DNA of 64,000 bases, taken from Maridesulfovibrio sp050916235. Its GTDB lineage: Bacteria > Desulfobacterota > Desulfovibrionia > Desulfovibrionales > Desulfovibrionaceae. Within the stretch, counting starts at the first letter, position 1. The number at the start of each line of letters is the position of its first letter. The position numbers and the translations under genes were made by a program. The stretch spans positions 2,294,001 to 2,358,000 of the forward strand of contig NZ_CP104854.1 in the NCBI RefSeq assembly GCF_050916235.1, read 5' to 3'. The notes below the pieces were generated by a model. That model was given only the letters and a program-made list of their open reading frames with translations, ran no database searches and was not told where the DNA came from. This document shows, in pieces, positions 57,975-64,000 of this stretch.

Positions 57975-58237
57975 GGAACACCCACAAGTTGAGGTCTCTC
58001 TCGCAATGAAAGAAAATTGTATTTAACGATAATGATTCTGCTTAAAATTAGTCAAGTCGTAATATTCGGCACCATATTTCGTCTCGTTCTACTCCCGATT
58101 GCAGCTCAATAATAGGGCATTGCCGTTACTCACTCCGTCATCCATCAAACGGCGTAATCCTCTGTGTCTTTTGTTATAAAAACAACAGAGCAGTAAGGGG
58201 GCAGCGGGACGGGATGAATGAAGGACCTACCGGGAAA

Positions 58238-59197
58238 TCAAAAAGGTGAAGGCTCTTCCGGGCTGAACCATGCAGGTGGTTCCGGAAGTGCGTCAGGCCT
58301 TGCGCAGCCCTGCCAGATGTTCAGCTCCTTCATGGTCTTCTCTATTTCGTTGAGGACGGACCTTTTTTTCTGGACCCACTCCGGGGCGATCAGTTCTCCG
58401 GGCACAGCGTCGGCTTTAAGGCGGTGGATAACAATGTCAGGCCGCAGTATGGAAACAGCCTTGACCAGCATGTCGATGTATTCGTCCTGTCCGATGGGGG
58501 AATAACCGCCGTTTTCGTATAACTTGTGGAGTGGGGTGCCGTGACCGACAAAAAGGTTGTGGAATTTGATGCCCCGAATGGGCAGTTCATTAAGGAAGTG
58601 GACTGATTCGAGGAATTTTTCCTCTCCCTCGCCCGGAAGTCCTGCAATTACGTGGGCACAAACAGATATGCCATGTTTATGGGCGAGCTTGACGGCATCC
58701 GCAAAACAGCGCGAGTCGTGCCCTCGGTTGATGCGCTCCAGTGTCCGGTCATTTGAGCTTTGCAGGCCTAGATCCAGCCATGTTTCACACAGGCCGAGGC
58801 CTTTGATCAGCTTAAGCTTTTCCGCATCAAGGCAGTCCGGGCGCGTGCCGATGCAGAGTCCGGCAAGCCCTTCAAGCCCGTCAAGCTGCTTGAGGGCGCA
58901 TTTGAGTTCTTCTATGGTACAGTAGGTGTTCGAATAGGATTGCAGATAGGCAAGGTAGAGCTTGGCATCATAGAGTTTGGAGAGCTTTTCCCGCCAGTGG
59001 GTCCACTGCTCGGGTATGGACATTGACAGGGCATGGAGTCCTGAGCCGGAACCCTGCGGGCTGCAGAATATGCATCCGCTGCGGGAAAGACTCCCGTCCC
59101 TGTTGGGACAGGTGAATCCGAAGTCGAGGGGGATTTTCTGGACACGTTCTCCGAAAGTCTGCCTGAGTCGGGCGGCAAGGCCGTAAAATCGATACAT
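58238..59197 (-). CDS. TIGR01212-family radical SAM protein
   Basis: A 319-residue radical SAM enzyme. The Fe-S site uses the variant spacing CPNRDGSLSRSGCIFC (C-x8-x-x-C-x2-C style), characteristic of the TIGR01212/YhcC family, and further motifs such as ELKCALKQLDGLEGLAGLCIGTRPDCL and GLPGEGEEKFLESV follow. The reaction is unknown. ATG 59197 is preferred over an upstream TTG because TAGGT lies six bases before it. Confidence 0.9.
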   Translation of the reverse strand: MYRFYGLAARLRQTFGERVQKIPLDFGFTCPNRDGSLSRSGCIFCSPQGSGSGLHALSMSIPEQWTHWREKLSKLYDAKLYLAYLQSYSNTYCTIEELKCALKQLDGLEGLAGLCIGTRPDCLDAEKLKLIKGLGLCETWLDLGLQSSNDRTLERINRGHDSRCFADAVKLAHKHGISVCAHVIAGLPGEGEEKFLESVHFLNELPIRGIKFHNLFVGHGTPLHKLYENGGYSPIGQDEYIDMLVKAVSILRPDIVIHRLKADAVPGELIAPEWVQKKRSVLNEIEKTMKELNIWQGCARPDALPEPPAWFSPEEPSPF

Positions 59198-59215
59198 GAA
59201 ATTACCTATATACAA

Positions 59216-59550
59216 ATGTTGGCGCGGAATTTATCCCGAACTGGGTTTATTGTGTTCTTTCAGGTGGCTATTCCGATCATGGTTGTTGTAGGGGGATGAC
59301 TCGGAGACGCAACCACGGAGCTGTCAGGTGAAATATATTATAAATATTGAGTACATATTTAATGTTCCGTCAGGGTACAGGCGGCTTCGGGACCAGATTC
59401 TCCGGGTAACGGGCTAAGTAGTGTAATGTGTTGCCTGTGGTTGTTTCTTCTGCTAGTTAACACCTAGTAATTTCTTTTGATAGACAGGCTTTCGTCTATG
59501 AGCGGCCCGTTTTTTTCAGAATCACATTTTTTTGGAGTGCCCGGTTTAAT
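59216..59550. other. intergenic region upstream of mreB
   Basis: No gene is present. The sequence holds the mreB promoter region, a small hairpin ATAGAC/GTCTAT (about 59481-59500), and a GGAG site (59534-59537) rather far (13 bases) from the mreB ATG. I cannot place -35/-10 boxes confidently. Confidence 0.4.
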
Positions 59551-60591
59551 ATGGCTTCAATTTTTGACAAGATACTCGGTTCGTTTTCCAGTGACCTTGC
59601 AATCGACCTCGGTACGGCCAACACCCTGGTCTATGTTAAAGGTAAAGGTGTTATGCTCAGTGAGCCCTCTGTGGTCGCAGTGAAGAGGGATGTCAACGGG
59701 GGCAGCAAGGTTTTGGCTGTCGGGCTGGAAGCCAAGAGGATGCTTGGCCGTACTCCCGGCAACATTGTTGCGATCAGGCCCATGAAAGACGGTGTTATCG
59801 CCGACTTTGAAGTGACTGAAGCCATGTTGCGCCATTTCATTTCAAAAGTCCACAACAGCCGCCGGCTGGTCCGTCCACGGATCATGATCTGCGTGCCTAC
59901 CGGCATCACCCAGGTTGAAAAAAGGGCGGTCAAGGAAAGTGCACAGAGCGCAGGAGCCCGTGAGGTTTACCTCATTGAGGAGCCCATGGCAGCTGCAATC
60001 GGTGCGAACCTGCCCATTACCGAGCCTACCTCCAACATGGTAGTAGACATCGGCGGCGGTACTTCCGAGATCGCGGTTATCTCCCTGTCCGGTATCGTCT
60101 ATGCCCGTTCCGTCCGGGTTGGCGGCGACAAGATGGATGAAGCCATCATGCAGCATGTTAAGCGCAAGTATTCCATGCTCATTGGGGAATCCACTGCCGA
60201 ATCCATCAAGATCAAGATCGGTTCCGCCTTCCCGCTGGAAGAGGAGCTGGAGATGGAAGTAAAGGGACGCGACCTCGTCACCGGTATCCCCCAGAACATC
60301 CTCATTACTTCCGAGGAGATAAGAAAAGCAATTTCCGAGCAGGTGGATTCCATTGTTCAGGGCGTGCGTGTAGCGCTTGAACAGACTCCTCCTGAACTTG
60401 CAGCCGATATTGTCGACCGGGGCATAGTGCTTACCGGCGGCGGTGCGCTTCTCAAGGGTCTGGATCAGCTCCTGAGCCAGGAGACCCACCTGCCTATCAC
60501 GGTAGTGGACAGGCCTCTTGATGCGGTTGTTATCGGCTCCGGTAGAGCTTTAGATGAAATAAACATCTATAAAGACGTAACTATTGATTAA
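59551..60591 (+). CDS. mreB: rod-shape actin homologue MreB
   Basis: Actin-like ATPase of 346 residues that forms curved membrane filaments guiding peptidoglycan insertion. Signatures include FSSDLAIDLGTANTLVYVKGKG, LIEEPMAAAIGANLPI, and VVDIGGGTSEIAVISLSGIV (phosphate 2 loop). The C-terminal ELAADIVDRGIVLTGGGALLKG is also present. The length is standard. It heads the mreB-mreC-mreD-mrdA-rodA operon. Confidence 0.97.
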   Translation: MASIFDKILGSFSSDLAIDLGTANTLVYVKGKGVMLSEPSVVAVKRDVNGGSKVLAVGLEAKRMLGRTPGNIVAIRPMKDGVIADFEVTEAMLRHFISKVHNSRRLVRPRIMICVPTGITQVEKRAVKESAQSAGAREVYLIEEPMAAAIGANLPITEPTSNMVVDIGGGTSEIAVISLSGIVYARSVRVGGDKMDEAIMQHVKRKYSMLIGESTAESIKIKIGSAFPLEEELEMEVKGRDLVTGIPQNILITSEEIRKAISEQVDSIVQGVRVALEQTPPELAADIVDRGIVLTGGGALLKGLDQLLSQETHLPITVVDRPLDAVVIGSGRALDEINIYKDVTID

Positions 60592-60620
60592 CTCCGCATG
60601 CCGCGGAGGAATCGAGTGCA

Positions 60621-60689
60621 CCGGTTACGGCTGAGGGCATAGTTTTTGGCGGACTTCGGTCTGGAAAAAGCTATGTCCTCAGAAACCGG
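60621..60689 (+). promoter_or_regulatory. long imperfect hairpin between mreB and mreC
   Basis: CCGGTTACGGCTGAGGGCATAG plus TTTTT (60621-60647) pairs with AAAAAGCTATGTCCTCAGAAACCGG (60665-60689) around a 17-base loop. The arms of about 25 bases have only a few mismatches. It is followed by no strong T-run. It may protect the mreB mRNA end or reduce expression of the downstream genes. Confidence 0.6.
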
Positions 60690-60812
60690 TTCAAAGGGGG
60701 CGGGGATTGGTTGATGTCCCTGTTGCCCTTTTTTTTGTCTTGAGGGTTATAGCTAATTTATTTCCCGCGCCGGTTATATGTCCGGCCCCCTACCACCTTC
60801 CGAGGGTACACT

Positions 60813-61676
60813 GTGAAGCTGAAGCGTGCCGCTATAGCCGTCATTATCGGCCTGTTTGTCTATCTGAGCCTGTATTCATGGAACCTGAAGTCCGGGCAGC
60901 TTGACCGTATGTCCGGTTTTACCGGCCTGGAAGTGGTCAAGTGGGTGCTCTGGCCCGGCGAGTGGGTTCATGATCAGGCGGTTTCGTTCTGGGACAGGTA
61001 TATTTATCTGGTCGGGTTGCGTGAGTTCAACGATGAACTCAGTTCCCAGAACAGTCTGATGCGCCTTGAAATTATGAAACTCCGTGAAAAGGCTGCAGAA
61101 GCCGACCGTTTTCAGGCCCTGCTGAACATGAGTCCCGTCGAGGACTGGACCACGATGGGCGCCCGGATAATTGCCCACCGCATGGGGCCTTCTGCCGCAT
61201 TGGACTCGGTCATCCTGGCCAAGGGGACGTCCTCGGGAATCGGTGCGGATACTCCTGTCCTTACTCCGAACGGAGTTATGGGGCGTATTGTTGCCCCCGG
61301 ACTGAGCGCATCCCGGGCCATGCTGGTGACTGACCGCAACAGCCGCATCTCCGTACGCGGACAGCTCAACCGCTCTGCCGGGCTGCTTATCGGTAACGGC
61401 GATGGCGAGCCTTTGAGTGTCAAGTACATGAAGCTGAACGCTCCTGTGGACGAAGGCGAAATTCTGGTTACTTCCGGCCTTGCCGGTCTTTTCCCTCCCG
61501 GACTTCCCGTGGCCAGGGTTGTTTCGGTGGAGCGATCCGACATTTCTCTTTTTCTGACTGTTGAAGCTGTCCCGCTGGTGGATATGGAAAACACGGAAGA
61601 GGTTCTGCTGCTGCAAAGGCTCCCGCAGTCCAATTCCACTGCTCCCGGCAACTCCACTGCAGTTCAGGGAGGCTAG
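60813..61676 (+). CDS. mreC: rod-shape determining protein MreC
   Basis: A 287-residue bitopic membrane protein that links MreB to the peptidoglycan synthases. One N-terminal helix (about 5-22) is followed by a coiled coil (about 70-100; LRLEIMKLREKAAEADRFQALL) and the MreC beta domain (about 110-280). GTG start with GAGG eight bases upstream. Upstream is the long hairpin between mreB and mreC; mreD follows after two bases. Confidence 0.92.
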   Translation: MKLKRAAIAVIIGLFVYLSLYSWNLKSGQLDRMSGFTGLEVVKWVLWPGEWVHDQAVSFWDRYIYLVGLREFNDELSSQNSLMRLEIMKLREKAAEADRFQALLNMSPVEDWTTMGARIIAHRMGPSAALDSVILAKGTSSGIGADTPVLTPNGVMGRIVAPGLSASRAMLVTDRNSRISVRGQLNRSAGLLIGNGDGEPLSVKYMKLNAPVDEGEILVTSGLAGLFPPGLPVARVVSVERSDISLFLTVEAVPLVDMENTEEVLLLQRLPQSNSTAPGNSTAVQGG

Positions 61677-61678
61677 GC

Positions 61679-62140
61679 ATGCAATCCCTTTTCTGGTGGG
61701 CTGCGTTTACATTTGCCGCTATCTGGGCTCAGAAGGTGGTACCCGGGGTGGATTTTCTGGCTCCGGGAATACTGCTGTGCATACAGATGGACAAACGGAC
61801 CCACGTCTTCTGGCTGATACTGGTCTGGTCCCTTATTCAGGACGGAATCGGCGGCCTGCCTTTCGGTTATTCTATTGTCTGGTATCTTTCCATACTGGCC
61901 CTTTATCGTGGCGGGGAAATGTTCTTTGACGTGCACTCAATGATGTTCGCGCTGCTGTGCGGCTGCCTGCTCGGGCTGCTGCATCCGGGGCTGACTGCCA
62001 TGATGTCCATGCTGGCGGATATGGTTTTCGTCCCGGACAGGTATATCTACGAAGGTATTGTTCAGGCTGTTGTTTTTCCGGTGGAGTGGCTGCTGTTGAA
62101 GTATATTTATCCGGCAGGGTTCAGACATGAGCCTGTATGA
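61679..62140 (+). CDS. mreD: rod-shape determining protein MreD
   Basis: A small, 153-residue integral membrane protein with about five hydrophobic helices. Sequence conservation in MreD is low, so the call rests mainly on size, topology and position between mreC and mrdA. The stop overlaps the mrdA start by 14 bases, so the two are translationally coupled. Confidence 0.85.
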   Translation: MQSLFWWAAFTFAAIWAQKVVPGVDFLAPGILLCIQMDKRTHVFWLILVWSLIQDGIGGLPFGYSIVWYLSILALYRGGEMFFDVHSMMFALLCGCLLGLLHPGLTAMMSMLADMVFVPDRYIYEGIVQAVVFPVEWLLLKYIYPAGFRHEPV

Positions 62141-63923
62141 GTCAAAGAAACAGGAGCCTCCCAAAAACGGCCTGCTGCTTCTGCAGGGGCTGATTCTGCT
62201 GCTCTTCTGCATTTTTGCACTGCGTTTCTGGTATCTCCAGATCCATAAGGGCGAGTATTTTTCCGAACAGGCCCGCAATAACCAGCTTCGTCAGGACAGC
62301 CTTTACGCCCCGCGCGGATTGATCAGGGACCGTTCCGGAAAGCTGCTGGCAGTCAACGAGCCCGCCTATGCACTGGGAATCGTCCGTGAGGACTGCAAGG
62401 ACCTTGAGGGAACCCTCAGGACCGTCTCCGAATGGACCGGCGTGGAGTTAGAATCCATCAGAAAAATATTCAAGAAATCCAGACGCAGGGTCAAACCTTT
62501 TGAACCGCTCATCCTTGTTCCCAATCTGACTTTTGAGCAGGTGGCCGTGATCGAGGCCAATGCCCTGCACTGGCCCGGTCTTGAGGTGGTGGTACGTCCT
62601 CGCCGCAAGTATATTCAGGGCCCTCTCCTGTCCCACGTGCTCGGTTATGTGGCCGAAGTGGATGAAGATGAACTTGAAAAGGATTCCGGTCTTGATGTCG
62701 GCGATTATGTGGGCAAGCAGGGGCTGGAATTCGTGCTGGAAAAGCGGTTCAGGGGCGTCAAGGGACGCCGTCAGGGAGAGGTGGACGCAACCGGGCGCAG
62801 ACTCAAGGAGCGGGTGCTGACTCCTCCCGTTGCCGGTGAGGATATAGACCTTTCCATTGATCTTGACCTGCAGGAACTCGGGGGAAAGCTGCTTGAAGGG
62901 CAGTCTGGTGCTGTGCTGGTCATGGACCCGGATAACGGTCAGATTCTCGCTTTTGTAAGTTCCCCTTCCTACGATAACAACGCATTTACCGCCGGGTTGA
63001 GCAAGAAGCAATGGCTCGCTCTGCGCGATGATCCTCGTACTCCTCTTCAGAACAGGGTGATCCAGTCTGTATATCCTCCGGGGTCGGTCTTCAAGATGAC
63101 CGTAGCCGGAGCCGGTCTGCATTACGGAATGATTACTCCTGAGGACACGGTCTATTGTCCCGGCTACACCACGCTGGGCAAGTATACTTTTCGCTGCTGG
63201 AAAAAAGGCGGGCACGGAGAAACTAACCTTGAGAAGTCGCTGGTTGAGTCCTGCGACGTCTATTATTACAAGCTCGGCATGAAGCTTGGGGTGGACAAAC
63301 TCAGTGAATTTGCCCGTCAGGCAGGCTACGGGGAGGTTACGGGTATTGCCCTGCCTCACGAAAAATCCGGACTGATTCCTACCCGCCAGTGGAAGAAGAA
63401 ACGCTTCGGTGATATCTGGCATCCCGGTGAAAACCTGAACTTTTCCATCGGACAGGGCTACACCTTAGTTACTCCGCTGCAGGTGGCACGATCCATTTCT
63501 GCCATCATCAACGGAGGACGACTGCTGCGTCCGCAGCTTATTGCCGGTGAACCAGCCGAGGAGCAGGGACTTCTTCCCCTTACCGATGCCCAACGGGAGA
63601 TTCTCCGCTCAGCCATGATAAAAACAGTTGAGGGAGATCACGGTACGGCCAGAAGGCTGCGCATGAAGGGTGTGACCATCGGCGGAAAGACCGGAACCGC
63701 ACAGGTGGTCAAGCTGACCGACGAGCTGAAAAAGATGAAGGATGAGGATATCCCCTATAAGTACCGGGATCATGCCTGGATGGCCAGTTTTGCCGAGAAG
63801 GGGGCCAAAAGGTACGTGGTCGTCTGCATGGTGGAGCACGGCCTGCATGGTGGGTCCGGTGCCGGTCCGGTGGTGAAGGCTATTTATGATTATATTTTTT
63901 CAGAACATAAGGACAAACCGTAA
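62127..63923 (+). CDS. mrdA: penicillin-binding protein 2 (MrdA), peptidoglycan transpeptidase
   Basis: Class B transpeptidase of 598 residues for cell elongation. It has an N-terminal membrane anchor (about 15-36), a pedestal domain, and a transpeptidase domain. The catalytic Ser and Lys are in PPGSVFKMTVAG (SxxK), the second motif is SCDVYYYKLG, and the third is GGKTGTAQV. The length is normal. It overlaps mreD by 14 bases and ends directly before the rodA start. Confidence 0.96.
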   Translation: MSLYESKKQEPPKNGLLLLQGLILLLFCIFALRFWYLQIHKGEYFSEQARNNQLRQDSLYAPRGLIRDRSGKLLAVNEPAYALGIVREDCKDLEGTLRTVSEWTGVELESIRKIFKKSRRRVKPFEPLILVPNLTFEQVAVIEANALHWPGLEVVVRPRRKYIQGPLLSHVLGYVAEVDEDELEKDSGLDVGDYVGKQGLEFVLEKRFRGVKGRRQGEVDATGRRLKERVLTPPVAGEDIDLSIDLDLQELGGKLLEGQSGAVLVMDPDNGQILAFVSSPSYDNNAFTAGLSKKQWLALRDDPRTPLQNRVIQSVYPPGSVFKMTVAGAGLHYGMITPEDTVYCPGYTTLGKYTFRCWKKGGHGETNLEKSLVESCDVYYYKLGMKLGVDKLSEFARQAGYGEVTGIALPHEKSGLIPTRQWKKKRFGDIWHPGENLNFSIGQGYTLVTPLQVARSISAIINGGRLLRPQLIAGEPAEEQGLLPLTDAQREILRSAMIKTVEGDHGTARRLRMKGVTIGGKTGTAQVVKLTDELKKMKDEDIPYKYRDHAWMASFAEKGAKRYVVVCMVEHGLHGGSGAGPVVKAIYDYIFSEHKDKP

Positions 63924-64000
63924 ATGTCGCCCGTAGATAGAAGACTGCTGATTCACATGAACTGGTTTCTGCTTGCGCTGGCGGCCCTGCTTTTCTTCGT
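63924..64000 (+). CDS. rodA: RodA peptidoglycan polymerase, N-terminal part (cut by window end)
   Basis: The first 25 codons of a membrane protein (MSPVDRRLLIHMNWFLLALAALLFF) start immediately after the mrdA stop at 63923. A first membrane helix begins at about residue 12. Position after mreBCD-mrdA, with the typical NWFLL-type start, makes RodA by far the likeliest identity. The rest lies beyond the window. Confidence 0.8.
   Translation, partial: MSPVDRRLLIHMNWFLLALAALLFF

Noticed and set aside
1..64000. tRNA genes, rRNA genes, CRISPR arrays, insertion sequences and att sites
   Set aside because: I saw no tRNA-like T-loop sequence in context, no rRNA signature, no regularly spaced direct repeats with spacers, and no transposase or integrase.

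Overview
The window reads as a chromosomal segment of a motile, Gram-negative, anaerobic Desulfovibrio-type bacterium (Desulfovibrionaceae; a marine Maridesulfovibrio-like species is my best guess). The evidence is the mix of genes: a polar-flagellum hook/filament cluster, an NfnAB-type electron-bifurcating transhydrogenase, class III (glycyl radical) ribonucleotide reductase under a cobalamin riboswitch, a Desulfovibrio-style outer-membrane porin, hemerythrin and chemoreceptor genes, and a sigma-54-driven transport operon. There is no rRNA, tRNA, prophage, insertion sequence or CRISPR array that I can recognise.

Layout. 1-9850: flagellin (partial), a second flagellin, a small A+T-rich ECF-like sigma factor translationally overlapped with flgD, then flgE, flgK, flgL and fliD. 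10.2-12.8 kb: an AraC-type regulator and an outer-membrane porin that share a 22-bp-spaced direct repeat upstream. 13.0-14.3 kb: a His-rich NicO/UreH-like metal permease and a MarR regulator, behind a perfect palindrome. 14.5-17.0 kb: cobalamin riboswitch and nrdD. 17.1-21.0 kb: a small coiled-coil protein, a methyl-accepting chemotaxis protein and a DMT permease.

21.1-28.7 kb (minus strand) is the most system-like region: a PAS-type sigma-54 activator and a NifX-like protein, then a well-formed -24/-12 promoter with palindromic upstream sites, driving a receiver-like protein without the phospho-acceptor Asp, a CBS-domain protein, a DASS/SLC13 Na+:anion symporter, a left-handed beta-helix protein and the Na+/H+ antiporter NhaB. 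It looks like one regulated Na+-coupled uptake module.

28.9-40.4 kb: glycosyltransferases, TatD, a CobD-CobQ fusion of the B12 pathway, a cupin, a TPR protein, a diguanylate cyclase, nfnA-nfnB and a hypothetical gene with a terminator in its leader. 41.0-50.6 kb: lepA-lepB, a glycosyltransferase, a hemerythrin that lacks one iron-ligand His, comM/yifB, a polyferredoxin membrane protein, two methyltransferase-like genes, an orphan ParA and a DUF4911-like protein. 51.0-59.2 kb: an M24 peptidase, an FAD oxidoreductase, pstS-pstC-pstA behind a Pho-box-like array, a PAS-GGDEF protein and a TIGR01212 radical SAM protein. 59.5-64.0 kb: mreB-mreC-mreD-mrdA-rodA (rodA cut by the window end), the cell-elongation operon.

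Two copies of an interspersed non-coding element lie just downstream of the minus-strand genes nfnB and the M24 peptidase. All function calls rest on reading motifs and family resemblance by eye; no database search was run.
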